Source: an uncultured Bacteroidales bacterium
GTDB lineage: Bacteria > Bacteroidota > Bacteroidia > Bacteroidales > UBA932
Direction of reading: 5' to 3'
DNA length: 64,000 nt
Assembly (NCBI GenBank): GCA_944322565.1
Contig: CALUPG010000003.1
Location: 1-64,000, forward strand
The notes beneath the pieces were generated by a model, which was not told the DNA's origin, did not search any database, and saw only the letters and a program-made list of their open reading frames with translations. A program made the position numbers and the translations under genes. Positions 8,888-17,833 of the stretch are shown piece after piece; the stretch's first letter is position 1; each line of letters begins with the position of its first letter.

Positions 8888-8913
8888 ATTTTCCGTGTTT
8901 TAATCATATTTTC
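8874..8913. repeat. 20-bp perfect tandem duplication across a gene junction
   Basis: CGTGTTTTAATCATATTTTC occurs twice in tandem (8874-8893 and 8894-8913). Each copy contains the start MIKTR of the acetyltransferase on the minus strand. The upstream copy's ATG (8907) overlaps the GT2 stop as ATGA. Its 7-codon frame then stops with a TGA that overlaps the real ATG at 8887, again as ATGA. Confidence 0.9.
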
Positions 8914-9971
8914 AATGATATTGATATAATTATATATAAAATTTTAGCGCATTTATATTTAGATAAATAGAATATCATACGATTAATAATAGGCATTTGT
9001 TTAATATCATATTCAGCACCTACTTCATGCAACAATTTACTATTACAAGTGATTTTCAAAATCCTGATTTTTTCGGATGCACTCATATTTTTTATAGAAA
9101 CAATGGATTTCATATATGAACGAAAATAACCCAATATTAGTCTGTTAACTCGTTGATTGTATTCTTCGTATTTAGTTAGTTGATAATATCTCGATTTTAA
9201 TTCTTTATAAAAAAACTCTATTTCTTGTAATTTATTGACATTATGAGTATGAGAAATTGAATTATCGTTAAAAAAATAGTTATAATAAGCAACAGGTAAA
9301 ACTATTGCCGAATTGCAATGAAGTAACGAATCAATATTAAATAAAAGATCTTCGCTAATTAGTTTTTTTTCATTCTCAAAATGAATGTTGTTATTTATTA
9401 ATATTTCCCTTTTATATATTGCGACTTTTGCCGACATTTGTATGTGTCGTTCTATTGGATCGGTGACATCAGAAGCAATCATATCAAATATGAGCTCCTT
9501 TATATTTTGATTCAAGTAAAGAAGCTGTTTTTTCGGATGCTCCATATATGTCACCTCTTGCTTAATATTGACTTTTCTTAATCCAGTAAAAACGATCTCA
9601 GCCATATACATCTGAGCTGCTTCATAGATATCTTTATACATTTCTTTGTCAACCCAGTCATCAGAATCGACAAAGGCGACATATTCCCCAGTGGCGACTT
9701 CAAGTCCGCTGTTACAAGCCATCCCTAGTCCTTCATTCTTCTTATGGACTACTTTAATCCGTGTATCTTGTTCTGCCCACCGGTCACACATCTCAGGTAC
9801 AGAGTCCGGGCTTCCGTCATCTACCAATATGATTTCGATATCTTCAAGTGTTTGGTTTACAAGAGATTTAACACATCTATCCAGATACTGTTCTACCTTA
9901 TAACAAGGTACTATGATAGAAACTTTAGGAGACATCCTGTAAATTGTATTATATTGTTTTTGCATATTCAA
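8904..9971 (-). CDS. GT2-family glycosyltransferase
   Basis: A 355-residue protein if started at 9971, or 343 residues from the ATG at 9935, which places SPKVSIIVPCYK at the N-terminus as in most family members. The family A hallmarks are clear: VSIIVPCY, the VDDGSPD nucleotide-binding segment and the DSDDWVD metal-binding motif (about residues 100-106). The C-terminal 150 residues are helical and AT-rich in coding. It transfers a sugar to the growing lipid-linked unit. Its 3' end reaches into the 20-bp duplication. Confidence 0.88.
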   Translation of the reverse strand: MNMQKQYNTIYRMSPKVSIIVPCYKVEQYLDRCVKSLVNQTLEDIEIILVDDGSPDSVPEMCDRWAEQDTRIKVVHKKNEGLGMACNSGLEVATGEYVAFVDSDDWVDKEMYKDIYEAAQMYMAEIVFTGLRKVNIKQEVTYMEHPKKQLLYLNQNIKELIFDMIASDVTDPIERHIQMSAKVAIYKREILINNNIHFENEKKLISEDLLFNIDSLLHCNSAIVLPVAYYNYFFNDNSISHTHNVNKLQEIEFFYKELKSRYYQLTKYEEYNQRVNRLILGYFRSYMKSIVSIKNMSASEKIRILKITCNSKLLHEVGAEYDIKQMPIINRMIFYLSKYKCAKILYIIISISLKI

Positions 9972-10920
9972 TCAATTTGTTTACTGTGCATTGCCATGAA
10001 GTCTTTTCCTTATCTATGCTGTTGATCAGACGGTCATTGTTCGGATGTTTCAAGACATACTCGATTTTTCTTTTTATCTCTGATATGTTGGCATAGTCGT
10101 GTATTATGTCTTCATTTCGCAAGTCGCCTATAATATCTGTTGCTCCTGTCTTTTCTCCGGCAAGAATATCACATCCGCAGGCAATCGCCTCTATTACAGC
10201 CAGACCGAACGATTCGATAATGCTGTTTTGGATGAATAGTCCGGACTGTCGGTATTTCGCTAAGAGGTCTGAATGCGGAATCAGTCCGTGAAATGTAACG
10301 CAGGTTATCTTCTTGATGTCAGGAGATTCATCCTTATCAGTATATTTCCCATATACGCATATATGAAGATTCAGGTTATGTTCGCGATTTATTTCCTGGA
10401 CTGCCTTACATACATTCAAGTTTTGTTTGATCAGTCGTCCGCCTCCGACTAGGACAATTTCATTCCTGTCTCTCATACGGCATTGAGATTCTTCAAATTC
10501 TTCCCAGCTTATACCATTGGTGAGCACATCCATTTTACCGGCATATTCGGGGAACTTCTCTTTTGCCAATTTACAAAATAAAGAACTTACACATAGGATT
10601 TTATCGGTTATAGGCAATAGCTCAGCTTCTCTTCTGCAGACCTCCGGCCCGTCATCCTGAGCAAAACCATGCATTATATAAATAATCTTCTTTTTGAGAA
10701 GTCTTGCCAGACATATTTCATATCTCTTGTGCCCCAATGCGGACAGGATGACAACTTGACACCAAACAATTTTAAAGACGCATTCTGCTCGCATTAACAA
10801 TTTATTTCTGAAATGCAGGTGCATGACATCGCCTGGTAGACATCTGACTATATTTTTATTGACTATGGACGGCCCATTTTCTCCCAAATGTTGTCCATAG
10901 AAGAAAATTCTTTTATTCAT
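9949..10920 (-). CDS. GT4-family glycosyltransferase
   Basis: A 323-residue GT-B enzyme. The second domain starts at about residue 148 (EIVLVGGGRLIKQ), and the EX7E motif is intact in ESFGLAVIEAIACG at about residues 233-246. The N-terminal domain contains IIYIMHGFAQDDGPE, reminiscent of rhamnosyl- and galactosyl-type capsule transferases. It overlaps the polymerase gene by eight bases and belongs to the same operon. The sugar specificity cannot be read from the sequence. Confidence 0.87.
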   Translation of the reverse strand: MNKRIFFYGQHLGENGPSIVNKNIVRCLPGDVMHLHFRNKLLMRAECVFKIVWCQVVILSALGHKRYEICLARLLKKKIIYIMHGFAQDDGPEVCRREAELLPITDKILCVSSLFCKLAKEKFPEYAGKMDVLTNGISWEEFEESQCRMRDRNEIVLVGGGRLIKQNLNVCKAVQEINREHNLNLHICVYGKYTDKDESPDIKKITCVTFHGLIPHSDLLAKYRQSGLFIQNSIIESFGLAVIEAIACGCDILAGEKTGATDIIGDLRNEDIIHDYANISEIKRKIEYVLKHPNNDRLINSIDKEKTSWQCTVNKLIEYAKTI

Positions 10921-12103
10921 ACATTCTCCTGATATTGAAAAATTTGTTCACTTGATCCTGATGCAGGAAAAACACTTTATATGTACAGCTTTCCCATTCA
11001 CTCTCAGACCTGTTCGCTTTGATTATGTCCCATGACACACTGCCCCATATGGTTAATATCAATATCACATACATCACTTTTTTTCTGCCTTTGTAAATTC
11101 CAAAATCGTATAAGAGTAGGGAGACAATGACAAGCTGGAACAATTCAAAGTATTGTACTGGCCGAATGAAAATATGACTAATATTACATACTAAAAAATA
11201 TGCGCACGCAAAGAAAAAACTCAGATTATACCATAAATTGAAATACGGAATGACCGGTTCATATTTTTTTGTGAGTTCCGGCCCGAACCATATTGTAAAG
11301 AATGCCGTCAGCAAGTATGACAACATCATCGGCCCGAATGATAAGGCTTCTTCTGTCTGACCTTCTGCAAGGAAGTCTCCCACTCGCTCGGTGTACCCTT
11401 CGTATCCGAAAATATTGCTTAAGTTTTCCGCAATACTGATCATATTCTGGAATGCGGGCGTCTGTCCGGCGACGAAACAAACTATGAAAATCAAAAGCAT
11501 CAACACTCTCTTATCTGATACCTTTAATTTATTGGGAAGAAGATAGAATGGCAGCAGCATGAAAGCAGAATGATGTATCGTAGAGGCAATCAGGATCCAG
11601 ACTGCATATCTCCAAAATTTCTTCTCTGCAATGTATCTGCTGAAATATACAAACATCGATGCTACTATCATCTGACGCACGCCATTGTTCAGATCCAGAA
11701 AATACCGACTGCCAAACAGGACGACGGGAAGAGCAATGAGGACATATTTGTATTCTTTTAAGGCCTTGGTGAGAAAAAATATCTGGAGAAACGCGCATAA
11801 TCCCATTCCAAAAACAAAAGGAAGATGCAGCTTTGCCGAGAGATTCTGCATTAAGTAGAACAGGACTTCTCCGTCGACTTCACTGATCGGATTAGGATTC
11901 CCATATTCAAATCCATACGCATACCCTGCAGAATCCACTCCGACATTCCAACGGATTGCGCATATTATTGTGTAAAAAGTTACAAACAATATTAATTGAG
12001 AATCCCATTTCTTGCCGGCAGGGTTAGTATTATATGATTTTTTTGCCAATGTGCTCATGATGCAGGCAAAAAACACATAGACCAGTATGTCAAGGATAAA
12101 CAT
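10913..12103 (-). CDS. EpsG/Wzy-type polysaccharide polymerase
   Basis: A 396-residue integral membrane protein with about 10-12 hydrophobic segments. It has the EpsG-family pattern of an early CAIRWNVGVDSAGYAYGFE loop and the central VLFGSRYFLDLNNGVRQMIV segment followed by STIHHSAFMLLP. In Wzy-dependent systems this protein polymerises the flipped repeat units on the periplasmic side. It is the only polymerase candidate in the operon and pairs with the Wzx protein at 15125-16654. Confidence 0.85.
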   Translation of the reverse strand: MFILDILVYVFFACIMSTLAKKSYNTNPAGKKWDSQLILFVTFYTIICAIRWNVGVDSAGYAYGFEYGNPNPISEVDGEVLFYLMQNLSAKLHLPFVFGMGLCAFLQIFFLTKALKEYKYVLIALPVVLFGSRYFLDLNNGVRQMIVASMFVYFSRYIAEKKFWRYAVWILIASTIHHSAFMLLPFYLLPNKLKVSDKRVLMLLIFIVCFVAGQTPAFQNMISIAENLSNIFGYEGYTERVGDFLAEGQTEEALSFGPMMLSYLLTAFFTIWFGPELTKKYEPVIPYFNLWYNLSFFFACAYFLVCNISHIFIRPVQYFELFQLVIVSLLLYDFGIYKGRKKVMYVILILTIWGSVSWDIIKANRSESEWESCTYKVFFLHQDQVNKFFNIRRMYE

Positions 12104-12161
12104 ATAAGAGAATGATGATTTAGTACATTCTTCAGAAACTGTACATAGAAGATATGATGCT

Positions 12162-12760
12162 TCAGGTTAAATCCGATATGCTCAAATTGTCTTTGATATG
12201 ATATCGTCTTCCGATATATCTGCCGGGGTTGTTGTAATTGAGAACCTTCGCCGGGACTCCTGCCGCTGTCGCATTATCAGGAATATCTTTTGTTACCACA
12301 GCTCCAGCTCCGATTGTAACATTATTTCCGATTGAAACATCTTCTATTATAGAAACGTGCGGGCCGATATAGACATTATCTCCTATGGTCGCTGACGGGC
12401 CGTCATTCGAACCGATATTCACAAACTGAGATATGTTGCAATTATTGCCGATATTGGCAAGAGGACTAATTACGATACACATGAAGTGCCCGAGATAAAG
12501 TCCGTACCCGATATTTGTCGAGAGAGGAATATCGATATTTCTAACAAGTGAAATCTTCTTGTATCTGCTTTTTGCATAAAATCCTATTAACCCCCCCGAT
12601 AAAACTGCGCCAACCTGAACCATAACATAAATGTCGCACTGCTGAAAGGATGTAAGAAAGCATTGAATATTGCATAAGAAAGTCCTTTCCATTGCCCCGT
12701 ACACCTGTAAAAATCAGCGTGAATGAACTCTAAAAGCTCCTTTTTGTTGTTCGTTTTCAT
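12162..12760 (-). pseudogene. hexapeptide acetyltransferase, frameshifted in a G7 tract (off register)
   Basis: The true start is the ATG at 12760, which overlaps the upstream acyltransferase stop as ATGA and begins MKTNNKKELLEFIHADFYR. This frame stops just after codon 57, at a run of seven G (12591-12597 on the plus strand as C). The frame beyond the run gives a clean acetyltransferase core (GLYLGHFMCIV, ISQFVNIGSNDGPSATIGDN, IPDNATAAGVPAKVL) to 12162. With eight G the two parts join as YRGGLIGFYAKS into a 199-residue protein of normal length. It is either phase-variable and off, or broken by a sequencing error. The intact enzyme would O-acetylate a sugar. Confidence 0.85.
12591..12597. repeat. 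homopolymer C7 (G7 on the coding strand)
   Basis: It lies at about codon 55-57 of the acetyltransferase gene. The downstream frame is restored at 8 (or 5) bases. It is one of four G/C runs of at least seven, all inside the polysaccharide operon. Confidence 0.9.
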
Positions 12761-13869
12761 TTATTCTTTGCTTTAGCTGCATTAACCCTTCCCCCGACAG
12801 CTATTGACAGTAATGAAGGACACAAATTCTTCAATATGAAATATCCAACAGTACAGATGCCGAGTTTTATTAAGAATGAAAGCACATATATTAATGAATC
12901 ACCTATATATGGTATAGTTTCTAAAGGATCAAGAATGTAATGTAGCAGATAGAAAACAAATAGAGTATGACACACATATATGAAAAATGACGCTTCTCCT
13001 AGTTTACATATCATCCTATAAGATCTGCATGATGTGCAGATATATGAAACATATAGGATGCAGACAAGTCCCGTCAGAATAAGCAGCTGGTTAAGTACCC
13101 GTGGCACATTGCCGTTAAAGCTTATGAAACTGTTTATGCCCCATATTATAACGAATATAACGGATATTATTGCTCCTCCCGGCCTGATATATTTGAAAAT
13201 ATCTTTATCACAGATACTGAAAGTTGCTCCAAGGGGAAAGAAACAGAGTGCCATCAATCCAAAGCCTTTTATAGGTATGCCTATATTCAACACCCATGGA
13301 ATCAGAAACAGGATGAGAGCCCATAGCTTACATTTTCTGACAATCCACCAGATTATAGGGGACAGAAGCATTGCGACCATCAGATCCCTGATAAACCACA
13401 GTACACCACACACAGGTGTACAGAGGATACTGAACTTGTATCCAAATAACGATGTCGCTACATATCCGTCATTTTGAGCCCAAAATATCTTATGCAATTC
13501 CCACGGCATGATGTCCCCGAATGTGCCATCAGTATGCAGATGCGAAATCATCAAAAATAGATATACAATGGCATTCCATATAATGTATGGCAATAACAAT
13601 GTGCAAGACTTCTTAATCAGCATATTTCGGTATTCGTTCCAGCCGAATTTTTCGTAGTGGGCAAAAAACAGATATCCTGATATGAAGAAAAATGTCGGCA
13701 CTGCTATATTAGCCAAGTTTTCTGATACCGCTTTACCCAAATAAAAAGCAAAATCACTGCGGTCATCAGTAAACGGCGTGTGTATAAGAACGATGAGTGC
13801 AGCCAGAGGGAATCTGACCCAATCTATAGCAAGACTCTCTTTTGAATTTCTTTTCAGCGCTATCATCAA
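12757..13869 (-). CDS. membrane acyltransferase (acyltransferase 3 / OafA-like)
   Basis: A 370-residue polytopic protein with about ten hydrophobic segments. The family signature is seen early: IDWVRFPLAALIVLIHT supplies the catalytic His, and VPTFFFISGYLFF follows. These enzymes O-acylate, usually O-acetylate, cell-surface glycans using cytoplasmic acetyl-CoA. Its stop overlaps the acetyltransferase start as ATGA. There is no long homopolymer in this gene, so it should be constitutively intact, unlike its two relatives in the locus. Confidence 0.88.
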   Translation of the reverse strand: MMIALKRNSKESLAIDWVRFPLAALIVLIHTPFTDDRSDFAFYLGKAVSENLANIAVPTFFFISGYLFFAHYEKFGWNEYRNMLIKKSCTLLLPYIIWNAIVYLFLMISHLHTDGTFGDIMPWELHKIFWAQNDGYVATSLFGYKFSILCTPVCGVLWFIRDLMVAMLLSPIIWWIVRKCKLWALILFLIPWVLNIGIPIKGFGLMALCFFPLGATFSICDKDIFKYIRPGGAIISVIFVIIWGINSFISFNGNVPRVLNQLLILTGLVCILYVSYICTSCRSYRMICKLGEASFFIYVCHTLFVFYLLHYILDPLETIPYIGDSLIYVLSFLIKLGICTVGYFILKNLCPSLLSIAVGGRVNAAKAKNK

Positions 13870-13877
13870 TTGGTTAG

Positions 13878-15128
13878 TTATATATGTCGAGCGATTCCTC
13901 CATAGACATCTTCATAGCATTGCATTCTGCTTTGAATGAAGCGTTCGTCAGAGAATGTTGCAGTAATATGTTCGTATGCCGCATTAGAAAATCTTTGCAA
14001 AAGTTTTTTATCAGACAATAAAGTATTTACTTTGTCAGCAAATATTTTCCCGTCATCTGCGATGAAACAATTTTTGCCGTTTTCGAATCCTAATCCTTCT
14101 GCTCCTATGCTGCATGCCACAAATGGTACACCGGCATTGGCGGCTTCAAGGATTTTCATTCTGATACCACTGCCTTCGAAAATAGGAACAATCATCACTC
14201 GCTTTTGCAGTGCCAGAATAAGATTATCAACGAAACCGTCAAAATAAATATTGCGATAGATCGAGGTCCATTTGCGTATGGTATCAGATGACCAGTTGCC
14301 GACAATGTGCAACTGTGTGTCAGGGTTCATAGAGAGAATTGCAGGCCATGCCTCTTTGAGAAACCACGACATTCCGTGCCTGTTGGGAATATGGGATTCT
14401 GGGCCAACAAACACCAGGTCAATTCTATCTACCTTTTGATAATCAATGCGAATATTTTGTCGTATCTGTACTTTGGCGAATGAAGCATATATAGGCGTAG
14501 TAACTCCATCACTAATCAGTCTGTTCCTGTCATCGCCGGACAATGTGATAATTGCATCGTAAGCATTCATCATTGCTATTTCGCGGTTTTTTTCTATGCC
14601 CCATTTCATCCTTGCATTTTCATCATTTCTTGACAAGCGCTGAGCTTTTACAACATACTGGATTTCATGCTGAACAAAAACTTTTTTGACAGGCTCAACT
14701 ATACCTTCTCCCCAAAACAATGATGACGCAAATTCAAATTGGACAATATCAATAGCATTATTTCTGACATATTGATTAATTGCGGCGTACAGATTTGCGT
14801 TACGTTCCAGATTTACTGTCAGTTGCAGTTCCCGTTGAGCCGCTTCGGTTTCAACATTAAATATTTTCTGCAACAATTTCTTTAGCCGTAATGTTACCTG
14901 ATGTATAAATTCATATCTGTCTTTACAGTTGGGGTTAAAATATCCGATTTTAGCGTCAGGCAGCGCTTTCTTATATTTTGCAGTCGTTGCTTCTTCCCCG
15001 TCTCTGCCGATTACAAAAATGTGTAAATCAAGATACTTTTGCAGAAGGAAGTATGCGTTGAATACAGCCTGATCTCCTCCTGTTTTCGGAGGGTAAATAT
15101 CGCCCGAGATGCAAAGTAGTCTTATCAT
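13878..15128 (-). CDS. GT4-family glycosyltransferase
   Basis: A 416-residue protein when started at the ATG at 15128, which overlaps the flippase stop as ATGA. Longer starts would run 60 codons into the flippase. It begins MIRLLCISGDIYPPKTGGDQ, and the second domain begins at about residue 220 (RIDLVFVGPESHIPNRHG). The signature FEGSGIRMKILEAANAGVPFV has the spacing typical of this subgroup. It is a cytoplasmic transferase acting on the lipid-linked repeat unit, and its specificity is unknown. Confidence 0.88.
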   Translation of the reverse strand: MIRLLCISGDIYPPKTGGDQAVFNAYFLLQKYLDLHIFVIGRDGEEATTAKYKKALPDAKIGYFNPNCKDRYEFIHQVTLRLKKLLQKIFNVETEAAQRELQLTVNLERNANLYAAINQYVRNNAIDIVQFEFASSLFWGEGIVEPVKKVFVQHEIQYVVKAQRLSRNDENARMKWGIEKNREIAMMNAYDAIITLSGDDRNRLISDGVTTPIYASFAKVQIRQNIRIDYQKVDRIDLVFVGPESHIPNRHGMSWFLKEAWPAILSMNPDTQLHIVGNWSSDTIRKWTSIYRNIYFDGFVDNLILALQKRVMIVPIFEGSGIRMKILEAANAGVPFVACSIGAEGLGFENGKNCFIADDGKIFADKVNTLLSDKKLLQRFSNAAYEHITATFSDERFIQSRMQCYEDVYGGIARHI

Positions 15129-16654
15129 TTTTTTTGTGAACTCAATATATTGACAACTTTTTTTAGCACCATCTTCCTCGTCTCTCCATTCAATGCCAAA
15201 AGCCACATAAGAATGACTGTGCATATAACGGACACGCCACAGACGACAAGAAAGCGCAGCCATCCTTCCGCCATCATATTGCGTATAATATAAGGTATGA
15301 CACAAGCCAGTATAACTATGGCCATATTTTTCAAAAAGATAGTTGTAAAGTATCGCAGGGCCGGGAATCTCTTAAAGCGTTTCAAGATATTCAAAGCGAT
15401 GAACATCCGCATGACTGACGGAATGATGCTTACCCAGTAAACGGCTACAGGAGACCAACCTAATTTAAGCACTATATATACCAGAGGAAGATGTATCAGG
15501 GCAGCAGGTGCCATATACAGACTGTTCTCTTTCACTCGTCCTATAGCAGTGCATCCTTTTATTAACATCAGGTTTGAATATGATACAAAACAGGAGATTA
15601 TAGTAATTTTTATGAATTCAGCAGTATATTCAGGGACAGTTCCAAGCCACAGCTGAAGTACAAATTCCATTTCCATCCAAACCGGCACGGCAATGATGGC
15701 CAACATGAACAATGTAATCTGTGACACATTGAAAATCAATTTCTCGAAACGTTTGTCGTCATTCTGAGCATAGAATTTGGCAAGTTGGGGCTCAGCTGCC
15801 TGTATGAATCCCGATACGAACTGGTCTATTGTCGCAGTGACTGAATTGCTCAGTCCTCTTGAGGCATTGACCGCCGTATTGAAAAACATATTAAGCATTA
15901 ATGTGATGCCCTGAGTATTTGCAATGCTTGTGACATTCCCGAAGCTGTCCCAGCCGGAGAACCGCAACATATCACTGAGCAGCGGCTTGTCAGCTTTCAT
16001 CCTGATTTTTCTACATTCAGGAAAATTGCGTGAGCAGTATCCGATGTAAATCAACCTGCTTATCAAAGAAACTGTAAATGTCAATGCAGCATATACAATC
16101 AGTTTGTCTAACGGTATTACGACAAGAAGGAACAGTACGGCAATTTTCGCGATGATGTCAAAAATGCTGATTATGGCATAAATGTTAAACTTTTCGTGCG
16201 CCGTGACTGCCGCTGTATATGGAGTCTGGGTTATAGTAACTATAACATTTAATACAGAAAATTGGAATACCCAATTTGCCGCCGCCATACGATCCGGTAC
16301 AATATTCAATTTCGCGTTCAGTACCCAAAGCCCTAATGTTTCAAGCAGAATCATTACGGCTAATGCTATCATAGCATGAAGCACAATGGATGTATCAAAT
16401 GTCTTTTTAAGGGCAGAGGAGTCTCCCGCACCGATAGCAATGGCCATAAATCGCCGTGTCGCGCTGTTCAATACGCTGTTAAGTATTGTAAACAACGAGA
16501 CGAAACCACCTACTACATTATATATTCCATAGTCATCAACCCCAAGTTTGTCAAGCACTATCCTGGTGGATATGAAACTCAGGGCAATAATTATCAGTTG
16601 CCTAAAGTACAGATAGACTGTATTTTTGAATATGCGTTTGTTGCTTTCTTCCAT
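15125..16654 (-). CDS. Wzx-like polysaccharide flippase
   Basis: A 509-residue protein with 12-14 predicted membrane segments. It begins KNTVYLYFRQLIIIALSFIS, and the early LDKLGVDDYGIYNVVGGFVS motif is typical of MOP-superfamily polysaccharide exporters in Bacteroidales. It translocates the undecaprenyl-linked repeat unit to the periplasmic face for polymerisation by the EpsG-type protein (10913-12103). It sits in mid-operon after the pyruvyl transferase (32-nt gap) and is translationally coupled to the next glycosyltransferase. Confidence 0.9.
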   Translation of the reverse strand: MEESNKRIFKNTVYLYFRQLIIIALSFISTRIVLDKLGVDDYGIYNVVGGFVSLFTILNSVLNSATRRFMAIAIGAGDSSALKKTFDTSIVLHAMIALAVMILLETLGLWVLNAKLNIVPDRMAAANWVFQFSVLNVIVTITQTPYTAAVTAHEKFNIYAIISIFDIIAKIAVLFLLVVIPLDKLIVYAALTFTVSLISRLIYIGYCSRNFPECRKIRMKADKPLLSDMLRFSGWDSFGNVTSIANTQGITLMLNMFFNTAVNASRGLSNSVTATIDQFVSGFIQAAEPQLAKFYAQNDDKRFEKLIFNVSQITLFMLAIIAVPVWMEMEFVLQLWLGTVPEYTAEFIKITIISCFVSYSNLMLIKGCTAIGRVKENSLYMAPAALIHLPLVYIVLKLGWSPVAVYWVSIIPSVMRMFIALNILKRFKRFPALRYFTTIFLKNMAIVILACVIPYIIRNMMAEGWLRFLVVCGVSVICTVILMWLLALNGETRKMVLKKVVNILSSQKK

Positions 16655-16686
16655 CTACCTCAAATATTCCGATACAGCAAACATAT

Positions 16687-17829
16687 TTAGACCTCTTGCA
16701 GTGCTGCTCTTAAATAATCTTTAGAACTGTTTATTTCCGAATCCAACTTATCAGAAATCGTATGGTAATCCAAATGACTTTTAAAGACAGAATCGATTTC
16801 ATCTGGTGATTTCACATACCTTCCGGTCAAGTTTATCCGTGAGCAGAAATCTTCAATTCTGCTGTTTTGCGATATGGTGTCTCCATCATTGAATCTTGCG
16901 CAAATCATGAACTGTTTTCTGAAGATAATGGAAAACATCATTCCGTGGAAAGAGTCCGTAATGATATAACGTGCATTATAAATCAATGACAAAAATCCTG
17001 ACATATCCGGGTATGACATCATATCTCCCAACTCAGCATCTTCTTTCCGCATTGGTAATACCATGGCTTTTAAGCCTTTATTTCGACAATAATCTACGGT
17101 CGTCTTCTTATACCACCTGTCTTGACCTAAAAAATAAAAAAGTACATAATCTCCTCTTTTTTCCTGCGCAGTAATTTTAAAGTCATGTATCCATCTGTCT
17201 GCATCTAATAGTAATGTAGGATCGACACAGGCAGTGACATCTCTGCCTATTGCTTCGGACAAATATTTAGCGGCTGACTTCTCCCGTATAGAAATATGCT
17301 TGAAATCTTTAAGCATATTCTTAATCTCAGGGATAAGTTCTTCGGGATATGAACTTCTGCCGATGCTTGGGGCATATGCTATTTGTGGTTTCTTTGTTAC
17401 AAAAGACAAAAAATAGTAGGGGTCAAAAAAATTTATGTCTGGAGTCCATATTTGGTCGCTTCCGCAGATAAAGGCGTCAAAATGCTTCTCTATACTCGAT
17501 AAATGATCGTAACCTATACCTTGTCTATAATAATGTATAAGTTTGCGTTTCAGAAAATTATTGAAGAGTTCTCTTTTGGCACAGTTCTTTTCAAATATGT
17601 CTGATGAGAACATTGACTCTCTTAATTTTTGAAGGAATTTTCTATAAATGTCAATACTTCTTATCTTGCCATACTTCTGACGCGCATATGATGATGAAAT
17701 ATGCGCGTCATCAAGAACCTGAGGCATATATCCTAGTGCCTTGATGTATGTAAACAGAGCATATGCCTGCAGGATGGTGCCATAATTGTCATTCCATTTG
17801 CACCATGTCACTATCCCTATTTTTTTCAT
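16687..17829 (-). CDS. polysaccharide pyruvyl transferase family protein
   Basis: A 380-residue protein of the CsaB/WcaK-like family. It begins KIGIVTWCKWNDNYGTILQAYAL, contains the conserved FICGSDQIWTPD at about residues 119-130, and has the late DSFHGMMFSIIF motif that marks the pyruvyl-transferase fold. The family adds pyruvate ketals to sugars from phosphoenolpyruvate, which introduces negative charge into the glycan. Some members act on other substrates, so the exact activity is inferred. It starts four bases after the acyltransferase stop. Confidence 0.87.
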   Translation of the reverse strand: MKKIGIVTWCKWNDNYGTILQAYALFTYIKALGYMPQVLDDAHISSSYARQKYGKIRSIDIYRKFLQKLRESMFSSDIFEKNCAKRELFNNFLKRKLIHYYRQGIGYDHLSSIEKHFDAFICGSDQIWTPDINFFDPYYFLSFVTKKPQIAYAPSIGRSSYPEELIPEIKNMLKDFKHISIREKSAAKYLSEAIGRDVTACVDPTLLLDADRWIHDFKITAQEKRGDYVLFYFLGQDRWYKKTTVDYCRNKGLKAMVLPMRKEDAELGDMMSYPDMSGFLSLIYNARYIITDSFHGMMFSIIFRKQFMICARFNDGDTISQNSRIEDFCSRINLTGRYVKSPDEIDSVFKSHLDYHTISDKLDSEINSSKDYLRAALQEV

Positions 17830-17833
17830 TATA

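Noticed and set aside
12162..12704. A separate 180-residue acetyltransferase starting at 12704
   Set aside because: The first 45 residues of that frame are out-of-frame translation of the true N-terminus before the G7 run.
15128..15305. Extended start of the glycosyltransferase into the flippase gene
   Set aside because: It would overlap by 60 codons; the ATGA start at 15128 gives a normal N-terminus.
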